Source: Hanleya hanleyi (lineage: Eukaryota > Mollusca > Polyplacophora > Lepidopleurida > Hanleyidae). From it: a DNA stretch of 64,000 nt. This document shows positions 1 through 12,042 of the stretch, piece after piece (the first letter of the stretch is position 1; every line of letters starts with the position of its first letter). The position numbers were made by a program, and so were the translations under genes. The stretch lies in assembly GCA_036873755.1 (NCBI GenBank), contig JAVTVY010037103.1, positions 107,003 to 171,002 of the forward strand, read 5' to 3'. Under the pieces are notes generated by a model. That model was not told the DNA's origin. It worked only from the letters and a program-made list of their open reading frames with translations, and ran no database searches.

Positions 1-59
1 GCCATTCCTGCTCCGGGGATTGGCGGCAAGGTCGCCGCCATCGTCACTGCTTGATCTAT

Positions 60-700
60 AAAAAGATAGTGCCACGGCACTGTAGCGCTCATCTGGCTAT
101 AACTGGAGAAAGTGGCTTCGAGAAATTTTTACTGAAGAACTGCAATAGATGAGTTTCTAACTTGCGTTGTCTCCCCTGAACAAAATGACAACATAGTCGA
201 TTTCACAGGAGGTCAAGCTGTAAATTCATGATTGTAATTGGAGGTTATGGAATAAAGGCAATTATACCAAAATATAATGTGTGATTGTCAGTAAGCTGTA
301 TAAGCAATAACCAGAACCAATTTTTATTATGTGATTGTAGTCGTTCGTCTGTCTGTCCACTTCGTGTCCGGACAGTACATGGGACAGTTTTAACCTGCGA
401 TTCCAATATTTTGTGGGTATATGCACCAGGGGGAGACATGTCGAGTACGAAATATGTGCGACTGGGTTGTTACGATGGCAATGAGATGTAACAGGACATT
501 TTTCCAATGAAAGTAATCTCTGGTGAGGTATGGCCTAACCAAGACATACCCCCATCTGTCTGCGAAGATGTAAAAGATAGTGCCACGGCACTGTAGGTCA
601 TCTGTCTGTAACTGGAAAAAGTAGCTGTGAGAAATTTTTACTAAAGAACTGCAATAGATGAGTTTCTAACTTGTGTTGTCCACCCTGAACACTATAAAAT
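60..700 (+). repeat. Direct repeat pair, about 130 bp
   Basis: The stretch 60-190 returns at 571-700 with scattered differences. Both begin with AAAAGATAGTGCCACGGCAC and run through the same text ending in a CCCTGAAC motif. About 380 bp of unrelated sequence lies between. No reading frame is conserved between the copies, so this is repeat DNA, not exons. The first 59 bases hold nothing I recognise. Confidence 0.7.
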
Positions 701-729
701 GATCCATGCAGTTATTTCCTGAGATTTTA

Positions 730-2362
730 TGATAAAGTTTCATGGGAAATTCAAGATGCGGCAATATTGGATTTTCGAAATGAACCAAAAAAAGGTATCT
801 TGCACAACTGGATCACAAGGGAACCTGTGTATCAACATCCATGCAGTAATATCCTAAGAATTCACGATAACAAAATTTCATGGGGAAATCCAAGATGGCC
901 ACCTGGTGGCCATATTCGATTTTTCAATCAGACCATATATGGTATCCTGCACAGCTAGACCCCAAGGGCAACCTCTGTACCAAATTTGAGAAAGATCCAT
1001 GCAGTAGTTCTGAGAAATCACGATAACAATGTTTCATCTGGAAATCCAAGATGGCCGTCTGGTGGCCATATTGGATTTTTCAATCAGACTACAAATTGTA
1101 TCTTGCGCAACTAGACCCCGAGGGGAACCTCTAGATCTGTACCAAATTTGAGAACGATCCATGCAGTAGTTCCTGAGAAATCGCGATAATGTTTCATCTG
1201 GAAATCCAAGATGGCCACCTGGTGGTCATATTGGATTTTTCAATCAGACCGCAAATTGTATCTTGCGCAACTAGACCCCAAGGGGAACCTGCGTATCAAA
1301 TTTGAGAAAGATCCATGCGGCTCTTCCTGATAAATCACGATAACGAAGTTTCATAGGGAAATCCAAGATGGCCGCCTGGTGGCCATATTGGATGTTCGAA
1401 TCAGAGCAGAAAAGGTATCTTGCACAACTAGACCCCCAAGAGGAACCTGTGTACCAAATTTGAGAAAGATCCATGCAGTAGTTAACGAAAAATAATGATG
1501 ACAAGACTTCACTGGCAAATTCAAGATGGCCGCCTTGTGGCCATATTGGATTTTTCAATCAGACCACAAATTGTATCTTGCACAACTAGACCCCAAGGGG
1601 AACCTGTGTACCAAATTTGAGAAAGACCCATGCAGTACTTCCTGAGAAATTGAGATAACAATGTTTCATCTCGAAATCCAAGATGGCCGCCTGGTGGCCA
1701 TATTGGATTTCTGAATCAGACCACAAAAGTATCTTGCACAACTAGACACTAAGGGGAACCTGTGTATCGAATTTGAGAAAGATCCATGCAGTACTTCCTC
1801 ATAAATCACGATAACGAAGTTTCATAGGGAAATCCAAGATGGCTGCCTGGTGGCCATATTGGATGTTCGAATCAGAGCAGAAAAGGTATCTTGCACAACT
1901 AGACCCCAAGGGGAACCTGTGTGCCAAATTTGAGGAAGATCCACAAAGTAGTTCCTGAGAAATTGCAATAACAATGTTTCATGGGGAAATCCAAGATGGC
2001 CACCTGGTGGCCATATTGGATTTGTGAATCAGACCACAACAGGTATCTTGCACAACTAGACCAAAAGGGGAACCTGTGTACCAAATTTGAGAAAGATCTA
2101 TGCAGTAGTTCCTGAGAAATCGCGATAACAATGTTTCAATGGCAAATTCAAGATGGCCGCCATGGCGGCCATATTTAAAATCGTATCGACACGGCATGAA
2201 CAAATTCTGGTGTACTCATTGGGGGGAACATGCATGCCAAGTTTCAGCTTAATCGGCCAAGCGGTTTCAGAGAAGAAGATGTTTACGGACGACGCACGAC
2301 GGACGACGCACGACGGACAGTCAGGCCATGACATAAGCCCATCGGGCCTTCGGCCCAGATGA
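730..2362 (+). repeat. Tandem repeat, ~158-bp unit, about nine units
   Basis: The core AAGATGGCC recurs near 892, 1049, 1209, 1367, 1525, 1680, 1838, 1993 and 2150, giving a period of 155-160 bp. Each unit also holds GGGGAACCTGTGTACCAAAT and GAGAAAGATCCATGCAGTA. The array ends in short GGACGACGCACGAC-type repeats and a GGGCCTTCGGCCC hairpin at about 2335-2360, a common ending of this kind of molluscan repeat (from memory, not searched). The same family is found again at 29.6-31.07 kb. Short open frames inside are by-products of the repeat. Confidence 0.85.
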
Positions 2363-3585
2363 GCTAACAACACAATAAATTCATGAATACAAACAATTCA
2401 TCATCACTGCGGCACTGCTCATTCCTGAATCTCAATTCCAGTGTATGTCACCAAGGCTCCATCAGAAACTAGATTGCTTCAGTCTAAAATTGGATACAGT
2501 CTCTGATAAAGACAGGTTTAATATAAAGATAAGATCATACAGAATCAAATTATTTTTGTTTGTTTGTGATTAAACGGCTTATTAAAATATGAGCCATCCA
2601 GTATTTTCCTAACAACTGGTGAATGGTTTGGGGCCGGCGCCTTGTTTGCAGGTATGGCAGGCAGTATAGAAAAAGGCCCCACCGGAGCTATTATACAAAC
2701 TGCATTCTGGTTTTGGAAAGCTAATGATTTCACTTTCATTACCTCTTCGGGTTAGTTCAACAAGGACATGAAGGAGGAAGAGAATTTGGCTTAATCACAT
2801 TTCATAGTTTGCAACATATTACCTGGTATACTTGAAATCCTCATAACATTTCAGCGTTTTATTAGAGATCTATTAAAAACTATCTGCAAAGTTGTGAATT
2901 CAAACTTTATCCCATGTTAAATATATACAGCTGTGCTTCGGGTCATCTTGGTATTATGGCTGTTTTTGAGGCTTTTTGAGCTTTTTCAAACAAATAGATA
3001 ATATTTTGAACTGAAACTCTAGTAGAGAAATCTGCTACTCATGCAGGAAGCAGTTTTTGGTGTGCTTTTCATGTTCAACATGTCCAATGGCAATGCTGAT
3101 TTAGGTCGCTCCTGTGTCCCAGATGAAAACCCCACATTTCAAGGTGGCCAAGAGTGAGCAACACTTCTATTATGGCCATTTTGCGAAATAGATCCATTTT
3201 GCAGGGAAACTGTGAAACCTTTTTATCTAAATTGACCTTGTGTATATTATTCAGACATTACCTAGTCCACTGACCAAATTTCTGACAGTTTTGAGAAGTT
3301 TTTGGCAGAGAAAAAGTGGTCTACTTTAGGAACCTCAACAGCGTCTTCGAGTAATGGTAAATACATGCATTTGTATTGTAGTGGTAGAGAGTGGCATTTG
3401 TTTCAGAGTCCCTTGTTTCAGGATAATGATTCAAATCAACAATGAGACATGATAGAAATCTAGAGGAGAATTGCTGTGATTAATTGGTGGTTTAGGCATC
3501 TTTCTATTATTCCCAGGACTTGAATTTCATTTTATTAGGAAAAATTTATCCGACAAGGCTGGAATTTAGAAATAAATGGCGTAAT
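2363..3585. other. No gene recognised
   Basis: AT-rich unique-looking sequence. I see no exon with convincing splice sites, no RNA gene and no repeat with a partner in the window. Confidence 0.5.
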
Positions 3586-4880
3586 GGCGGGTTTTTGTGG
3601 ATACATCGCCTATATAGGAAGTGTATCCACATTTTCGCGAGACGTAAAATCAGCTATTTTTTCAAAAATGTGGATACACCTTCTATATAACTTATAAGTG
3701 ATGTATCCTACATCTTATTAGCAATGTAAACAAATAAATACTTGATTCTAACTTTTAAAACCTAAATTTGAGAAATGTTTAGGTTGAATATTTTGACCGG
3801 GTGAAGTGCTGTCACAACTTTTTTTGTTCAAATTCTCGCCTGACTTTCCAGGGCTAAATCCAAATCAGAAATACTTGCATGTGTGGCATGAATTCTTCTG
3901 AACTCGGTTAATTATAAATTTAGAGAGTACATAGTTTTTTTTCTCATCGTATTAATGGGAAAGAGATGCTATATGTCCCAAGAAACTTCAAACAATCGGA
4001 AGTCCAAATTTTACAATTCAACTGCAGATGGAGAGTAAGAAAAAGTTTGATTGGCCGAAATCTGTGTAATAGCCCCACCCAGCTATTATTCAACCAATCA
4101 GAAAATTGGACTCTACAAGTCTCCAACATGGCTGACAAAAGTAACATCTTATTGATCAGAAAAAGTGGTCAGCTCCGGGAAACAACTGACATTAAGGTTT
4201 TCAGGAGGTTAATAAAAACGTGGACGGGTGATGCATGCAAATGCCACTTCTGCAAAATCTAAGTTTTATTATGCTACTGGGTTTTTTGCCCTTTTGCTTT
4301 TACCTTCATCGTTATTTTTAATTTATTTTTACTGTTATTTAACCTCAGATATATTAGCTCGGTAGAGCTAGCGTTGCAAATATTGTAATTCTGAGTATAA
4401 ATAAAGTTTGTATTGTATTGTATTGTATCTCTTTCCCGTCCATCTCAACTTCCACTCATAAACTCAGTCGAACAATACAGGGCTTGTGTTTTGAGGCGAG
4501 TGATTGTATCCTTTAACCTTAATCACTCGCCTCAAAACACAAGCCCTGCAATACGATTATTTGAATGATAAGTTTCTAGTAGTTCAGTCTAACAGATCAT
4601 AAGTACCTCCTGCTGTTTAACTGCCAACAGATCGACGCCGAAAACTCGTTTAAGTTAGTTTTTTAGCTTCGTCTCGAGGAATCCGAAGTCCCAAGAACTT
4701 TTCATAATCGTACAGCTTTTATATCGATGAATTATAAAATATAACAGTCATTACAATGTTAATAAAATGTGAATACATCGCCATTATAGTGTGTGTATCC
4801 ACATTTTTGGAAAACCAAGTTTTTGATGATTTTTAAAATATGGATACACATGCTGTGTTTGTATCCACAAAAACCCGCCA
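3586..4880. mobile_element. Non-autonomous TIR element, 1.3 kb
   Basis: The two ends are perfect inverted copies over 21 bp, beginning TGGCGGGTTTTTGTGGATAC (3586-3606 and 4860-4880). Further GTATCCACA-type motifs repeat just inside each end. Just outside, GGCGTAA (left) and TTACGCC (right) are also inverted, so the true ends may lie a few bases further out, and I could not settle a target duplication. No transposase is visible; the 98-codon open frame at 3966-4262 resembles nothing known to me. A 71-bp MITE is nested at 4478-4548. Confidence 0.65.
4478..4548. mobile_element. 71-bp palindromic hAT-type MITE
   Basis: Two perfect 28-bp inverted arms (4478-4505 and 4521-4548, starting CAGGGCTTGTGTTTTGAGGC) surround a 15-bp spacer. 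The element is flanked by a direct CAATA on both sides (4473-4477 and 4549-4553), a 5-bp target-site duplication. CAGGG ends and a 5-bp duplication match the intact hAT element at 50282-55596, so mobilisation by that type of transposase is a reasonable inference. Confidence 0.75.
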
Positions 4881-7800
4881 AATTACTGTTACGCCAAAAA
4901 ATTTATCTGTAGTTATCTCTTCAAACCAGTAAAATTTTGTTCATTTCCGTGAACGTCATGCATGCAAAGGAAACGAAACGGCCATAATGGAAGATGACCA
5001 TAATAGCTGCAAGCTGACTGACCCGTTTCTGCTCACCGAGCCAGCAGAAGTGTCATAGCCTGCCCTTAGCCGGAATTCCGATCTGGCTTATTGACCGTAC
5101 CGTGTCATCCCCTTTAGATCAGCACAGAAAATAAAGGTATAATTAACTTCTCTTACGATTCACTGCTGTAATTATCGGATTTCCCCAACCAATGATGATG
5201 TTGATCCGTGATTGCTGTTGTTGTTGTTGTTGTTCCACTTGTTGGAAATGAAATTATTCTTGGAAGATATCACAGCAGCCTATGATATCCTGCCTATGGA
5301 AGGATTGCAGCGGCAGAACTCATTCGGAGAACTGGGGAAATTGGGAAATTGACAACACAAAACCGTACAAAAAGACACTCACCAAGGGAAATTAAAGTAG
5401 ATAAATAACCAAAATAGTGTATGAAATATGGCGGCGGTTTAATAACGGTTCCCATAGAAACTTATAGGACCGCAGCACAAATGAAACGTTGAAATTATTG
5501 GTTTCGAACAGGTTAAATTTCTGATAAAAATCTAGCGGAAAATTGTGTCTAATTGAAAGTTAAAATATTTACATTTTATTTTATATTTTTCGGAGACCTT
5601 TTATACGGAGCCGTCAATATTGAAAGTTCATTTGTAATATGGGGTTCCGACTCTTGGTGCGGAGCTAGAAAGGGGAGGTAATACTGGTGAGTTAGACTTT
5701 TAGGTACACATGCTGTTCACTTTCGCTTTGCTTTGACTAGCTGTTGACAGGCTTTTTTTTGTCATTTTGACGAATCCACGACATTTTGGCAATAACTTTT
5801 TTCCACATCTGCAGTTACTACCTGTCATTCGATTTGAGGGAACGGGTTTTTCGTCAATACAGTAGTTTTGTGGGTTCCGGATCACGGGGAGTTGCGGATC
5901 ACTTTCCCAATAAACGCCTCATATTTCTTGCAATGAAGCATCTGCGTAAATCTTTTTTAGGTTTATTGGAACGTCTGTTTCTGTGGACTCAAATAAATGT
6001 CAAACAACCTACCTGCGTTTTTTGTTTCTCGGTGAATTGGGCATGGTAATGCCCTCTGTACTACACAATGACAAATTGATGTGTGATTTCTTCAGTGTTA
6101 AATATACGAGAAATAAGGTGGGTTTAAGTGGTAATTTCGGTATTTATTTCAGTGATAGAATCATATTAATGGTCAAACAAAATATATAAAGATTTGCTAT
6201 AAATCTTAACTCACCAGCATTGTAAAATAATTCCACAATAGAGTTGTCAATTAAGGATCAACGATACACGTGCCGTTTATTCCGTGTGATTACGTACCCG
6301 AAAATTATTACATTGAAAACTTAGCACACGGACAAATGTCCGATGGCAAAGTTACTGTTTTAGAATAATTTTAAGTTACAGAAAAGGATAGACTTACCCA
6401 CCCCCCCCCCCCCCCCCCACCATCACCGATACCATCACACCACCAAAGATTTCAAAATTTTCATCATTTGTGTTCAGTGTTAAAATTGAGAACAAATATC
6501 AATGGAGTGGGGCAAATGTCCATTTAGAGAATTTATATATTGTAATCCTGGAGCTGCCAGTCAAATTTATTCGGCTGTCAGAAACACAATGGGAGTGTGA
6601 GTGTAAAGTTCTTAGAAATTTTGAATCTGAATTCCATGCAGTATAAGAGAGGAATCCATATCAGGTCCCATGGGGTAACATTTTCTACAGGTTTCTATTG
6701 AACGTGGTCTGTTAGGTTCAATCTTAAATGAATGGTCTCGTTCGTGTACAAATAATCATGGTTCGAACTGCCGAAATGCTGCGAGAATTAATTAAATTAT
6801 AGTGAAGATAATTGCCATATATGGCATGGTCAGACAGATCGGGCCGACATTGTCTAATACTATGAAGAATTTCCGCCGCAGTAATGGCAATCCAACAAAG
6901 TCCAGATATGTTATAGGCCCCTACACCGTTTTTGCCTATTTGGATATTGGTGATTAATGCTCGCTCAGGTTGATAAATAAAATTTCATTTTCAGTGGCTG
7001 TAACGACCGCTAGATGGCGTGATCCGCTACTCACCAAAGTGATTCGCAACTGCCCCCGCTGGTGCACTGAGAAAGACGGGATTTTCTTATTTATTCTCGA
7101 TCTTGATTAGAGAATTTTTTACATACAATTATCGACCACAGATTTTCCTAGAAAATAAGACCAAGAATCACTCTCTCCTAACAAAACAAGCGCCAGAAGT
7201 CCAAACATAAAAAGTGATTTGGAACTCCCCTATTAACTGTATATCGGAAACATCATTTCTCAGAGCAGTGAAAAGCCTACACTAAATTATATCTCTTTGT
7301 AATTTGTGCATTTTTATTCTGAAATTTAAAGGATATCTAGTCAGAATCAAAGAAATTTCAAGTACCTTGCAAGCACAATGGTGTTGAGTGTGCAATGTTG
7401 TAACATTGGGACTGGCCTCTATGACGTCATAATTATGTCGGGAAAATTCATATTGGTGAATTTGACCCATGTTTTAGTTGGATTTTCGTGAAAACCTGTT
7501 CCCTCCAATTGTGAGACAGACAGTAACTTAAAAAGACTAATTATGATTGGGTAAAAAATTACATTACCGTACTGTACTTGTTTTGAGATACATAATGTAC
7601 AGAAATATATGGAAGATATATTATAGATATTTTACCAAATTCACCATCAATCAAACAGATGTTTGTCAATGTGTAACAAATAAAATCATGCTGAGTGCTA
7701 AATCATGCTAAAATCTGAAACAAATATATAATCATACTGATCAGGGCTGTAAAAAATGTTCGTTTTACATGTAATAGGTCTAAATTATATTCTGTAAGTT

Positions 7801-9740
7801 ACACATGTAGATTCATCTATTGACATTTTTTTATTTGTCAATTTTGACTGAATTTGACATATGGACAATCATAACAAAATTTCACATCTTGGTAACCCTA
7901 TAGTCTCTCCACATCTTTAATCTTTAATTTTATCAGATTTGGGCCTGAGAAATAAAGGTGTCGAAATGTCACATGCAGAAATGCCATACCCACTGCTTTG
8001 TGGTGAAATGTTTCATGGCGAAATGTCATGAGCTGAAACGTCCTTACACCCATAATTTGCTACAGATCGCATCATGCTATAATTGTTAAGTCATCATTGA
8101 TCAGTCAGTTGATATAATTGCAGAATTCATCACTCAATTGATGATATAATTGATTAAAGGAATGCTTCTATTGTGTACTTGTAAATAAAGTGTGCCCTTT
8201 TTCTGGCAAGGATGACGTCACTTGGTGCTCTGATCGTCTGAATACATTCCAATACTGTTTTAAATTGTCAATGTTATTCAATTTTAACATTTGACAGCTC
8301 ATTGTGGAAGTCGTATTGAGCCAATCTGAAAATGATGCTATATAATCCTTAATATGGCATCATCAGTTCTAGCAGCCTCGTTTTCGTGTACCGGGTGTAG
8401 CAAATGTGGCAGCACTCAGATGCTCGGTGAATAAAATAATACTTTACTCTCTTCAGCTGGAAGAAATATTTGATACACTTTATTTTAAAATGAAATAGGA
8501 CCCCATCCATGGGGTATCAGGGGTAAAAAGGACCAGGACCCTAAATGTGAGGTTCCTGGGTGTGAAAGAAATAGGAACTAAGCGCTGTGGTATGACTGGA
8601 ATATTGTTGAAAGCGACGTTAAATCATATTCCCTCAATTTAAAGTAAAAACCTTTACAAAAGAAACGTATTTGAAATGAGTGAAGCATTCCGTTAAGTAA
8701 TCACCAATCACTTGATTTATTAACCAATAAAATTAAATTGAATTAAGAATCCCTGAGTGAGGCCAGCTGTTAGATTTTCCTGGGATGCAAGTTATGCCAG
8801 AAGGATATTTAGAGGGCCTATATTATGCATGCCATGCTCCATACACGTACTTGATAAATGTCATCAATAAGCCCCATCATAATCCCAGAAGTACCGCATA
8901 TTACCGCCAGGCATGAAACTGAAGACCGGTTCACTCGCGTGCATTTTTTTCAAGAGCAACTCTGCAGTCTTTGGACCTTTCATTGTAGCAATGCATCGAT
9001 CGATATTTGCCTTGTTTTCTTGCTCTAATATTGTCATTTGCACTATGAAGACGCGGCATTATCGGCTCCTGTGAAAAATACATATGTGCGTGAATCTGCC
9101 CTTCAGTCTCATGAATGCCTGGCGTGCATATGCGCTAATGTGTCATACTTCTGGGATTACAAGGATGCTTATTCATTGCAGGTCAACAGAGTCCAGCATA
9201 ATGTGATTCTAGTCCATTTTAATTTTATATGCCCAGCATGTATTAACGAGGTCATATATTGCGATAGAGTTCTGTCATTTTGCAAGCTCTGCAAAATCTC
9301 CAGTTCTATCTAGGTTATGGATTGATACCAAACTTTGGGTATACCTTACCAATAGAGCCAGGAAGAAGACTATTTAGTTTGAGGTCAAAAGGTCAAGGCC
9401 ACTGTGGCCCAACAATAGGAAATTACTGAAAACTTGTATGTCTGTTTAGGGATCTAAATTGTGATGACAGTTGGTGTATTGTACTATATTTTGAGACGTG
9501 TGTTTGTTTGTTCTCTATGCACTCGTAAACTGCCGGATGGAATTAAGATGAAGCAGTTGCATTCAGGGTGTGCCATACATGTACCGATATATGTTTTTTA
9601 CCCCTCGGGCAAATTTTGTCCGAAGGCTATTGTCATCAGCGTCGTCTGTCTGTGGACATGATATCTCAAGTAGGATTATAGCCAGGCATTGTAAATTCAT
9701 ACCACATATATGCAGTTGGTGAAGGGTCAGAAGCCAATTT
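4881..9740. other. Long stretch without a recognised gene
   Basis: Mostly unique AT-rich DNA. It holds a TTG microsatellite (about 5212-5234), a C homopolymer run (about 6401-6419) and a SINE-like fragment (about 8470-8640). No exon could be supported; the short open frames here have no recognisable motifs or good splice context. Confidence 0.5.
8470..8640 (-). repeat. SINE-like fragment
   Basis: The segment ends with GGAATATTGTTGAAAGCGAC followed by GTTAAA. Its reverse complement is shared with the sequence after GAGTGAGTGAGTGAATAG at about 35504-35560, on the opposite strand. Such text is typical of tRNA-derived SINEs in molluscs, from memory; I could not confirm A and B boxes. Confidence 0.4.
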
Positions 9741-9744
9741 AAAA

Positions 9745-10530
9745 TGACTGACCTTGACCTATTTTGTCAAGGTCAGATTCTAGTAGTTGCTATATTGTTT
9801 GAAGGATTAAAGCTAGGGTCTCCAAATTCATATTACATATGCAACTGGGGATTGACTAGAAACCTATCCCAGTTGACTGACCTTGACCTATTTTTTCAAG
9901 GTCATATGCTGTTTATTATGATATAACGTGAAGAAATATAGCTAGGTTTTCCAAATTAATACTATATTTACATCTGGCGATGATCCAGAGGTGTGCCGAA
10001 GATGACCGACCTTGACCTATTTTATCAAGATCAAATTCTAGTATTTGCTATATTTATTGAAGGATTAAAGCTAGGGTCTCCAAATTCATATTACATATGC
10101 AACTGGTGATGGACTAGGAGCCTATCTCATTTGACTGACCTTGACCTATTTTGTCAAGATCATATAATGTTTATTATGATATAACATGAAGAAATATAGC
10201 TAGGCTTTCCAAATTATTACCATGTATATATCTGGCAATGGTCCAGATATGTGCTGAAGATGACTGACCTTGACTTATTTTATCCAGGTCATGTTCCATT
10301 TAGTACAATATTCCATGAAGGATTATAGTACATTGTCCAAATTTATACCACATATGCCTGGACCTGAAGTCTATTGGATATCACTGACCTTGACCTATTT
10401 TATAAAGGTCAAATTATATATGTTAAATCTAGGATCTCCGAATTCATGTTTTATATGCAATTAAGTTAGAATAGATCAGAAAATTGTTGAAGATGACTGA
10501 CCTTGATCTATATTTCCAAGATCAAATTAC
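9745..10530 (+). repeat. Tandem repeat, ~129-bp unit, with inverted ERR/SF-1-like sites
   Basis: About seven units start near 9749, 9878, 10008, 10136, 10265, 10386 and 10498. Each holds TGACCTTGA, most followed within about 10 bases by an inverted TCAAGGTCA or a near match (first unit: 9749-9757 and 9767-9775). The rest of the unit includes AGCTAGGGTCTCCAAATTCA. Related units occur at about 24362-24640 inside SUPT7L intron 7. TCAAGGTCA is the known half-site for ERR/SF-1 type nuclear receptors; binding here is only a possibility. Confidence 0.75.
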
Positions 10531-10922
10531 TCGATTTAATTATTAGCTATATAAAAAGTTTATTCAAATTTGTCCCCATCAATTAAGACTTTAGCAAAAG
10601 CGAACCTGGCTCGACTTCCTATGTATTTCTAAAATGAGAGTCTACACTACAGTCAACCGTATCAGATCACATTTTTGTTAACCTACATAATGTTGTCAAA
10701 GTAGTACATTTTATGCAATGCATGATTTCTGAGTGTAGACAATAACTGATAGCCGAGGGGTATTGGAGCCCATTGGACTGTTTTTACTTTTCCTATGGAG
10801 AGAGAAAATTAAGGTTTAACATCGCGTTCAGTTGTTTTCCTATGTCATAAGTAGCCTACATCTGCGATATACCATGTAAAGCCAGTGGAGAACCTGATGT
10901 GGTATACACATATAATGCCAGG

Positions 10923-10947
10923 GCTGTATGTATGTATGTATGTATGC
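10923..10947 (+). repeat. TGTA microsatellite
   Basis: Uninterrupted TGTA units (GTATGTATGTATGTATGTAT). Nothing else is evident. Confidence 0.9.
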
Positions 10948-10967
10948 TCAGGATAACCAAGGACAAG

Positions 10968-11410
10968 CATCAGATCCCACATTCAGTAGCATTAGCCATT
11001 GTCCAAATTGTTTTCCAACATTGACATCTAAATATTAACATCAGATCCCACATTCAGTAGCAAGCCATTGTCCAAATTGTTTTCCAACATTGACATCTAA
11101 ATATTAACATCAGATCCCACATTCAGTAGCAAGCCATTGTCCAAATTGTTTTCCAACATTGACATCTAAATATTAACATCAGATCGCACATTCAGTAGCA
11201 AGCCATTGTCCAAATTGTTTTCCAACATTGACATCTAAATATTAACATCAGATCCCACATTCAGTAGCAAGCCATTGTCCAAATTGTTTTCCAACATTGA
11301 CATCTAAATATTAACATCAGATCCAACAGTCAGTAGCAAGCCATTGTCCAAATTGTTTTCCAACATTGACATCTAAATATTAATATCAGATCCAACAGTC
11401 AGTATCTAGC
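10968..11410 (+). repeat. 69-bp minisatellite, six units plus a partial
   Basis: Units begin with CATCAGATCC at 10968, 11039, 11108, 11177, 11246, 11315 and (as TATCAG) 11384. The period is exactly 69 bp after a first unit of 71 bp. Copies differ at one or two bases, so the array is young. It lies 0.4 kb upstream of the first coding exon of SUPT7L. There are no variable spacers, so it is not a CRISPR array. Confidence 0.9.
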
Positions 11411-11817
11411 CATCATCCATACAGAAATCCTGTCTATTTAAAAATACATGTAGTGTGAATTTCTGTGAATAAAACATGGCATTATGGTACATAACAGTAT
11501 GTACCATATAGCCTGCATAGAAAAGCTATGGAGGTATTTTAGGGCTACATCAGTAAAGTCTATCCTCAAAACCATAAACACAAACTTGCCTTATTATTCA
11601 TGCCTTTTATAAAAAAAACATGTTTGGATAAATTATCTTATATGTGCATCAAATCTGTTGACCTAATTATCTGAAGGTATAAAACTCTATACTCTACCAT
11701 TCATAGAACACAGGTCGATGGATTTGCCCAACTCTGGCAAAAATAATTCCCTAGACTCAGCTAAATTGTCTTGACTCATAACTTCACCCTTTTTCTTTTT
11801 TTTTCTTTTTTTTGCAG

Positions 11818-12042
11818 AAAAGAGTGTTTTCAACATTGTGCTCTTCGTTTGAATTTGCTTAGTGATTGCAGACAAGAAGAAGATATAATGACAACATATT
11901 GGGGTGAAATCCCTGTGGTGCCAGACACTGACTCGGGTATTGCAGCCATTGAAAGAGAACAGATGACGAAACCCCGGCCTATGGACGTGGAGGGGCCACG
12001 TCTTCACCAACCATCCAGTCGTCATAGCCCAGCTACCAATGA
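11818..12042 (+). CDS. SUPT7L: SUPT7L exon with start codon
   Basis: A long pyrimidine tract and CAG acceptor end at 11817. The ATG is at 11888 and opens MTTYWGEIP, matching the YWGEIP near the start of the vertebrate protein. The frame is open upstream of the ATG, so the conserved motif decides the start. The exon closes after PRLHQPSSRHSPATN with a GTGAGT donor (12043), two bases into a codon. Confidence 0.9.

Noticed and set aside
3966..4262. 98-codon frame within the 3586-4880 element
   Set aside because: No transposase signature; the element's ends, not this frame, define it.
6760..6790. GGTTCGAACT as a tRNA B box
   Set aside because: No A box at the right distance and no cloverleaf could be drawn.
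10968..11410. Regular repeats as a CRISPR array
   Set aside because: Units are contiguous with no unique spacers, and the context is eukaryotic.
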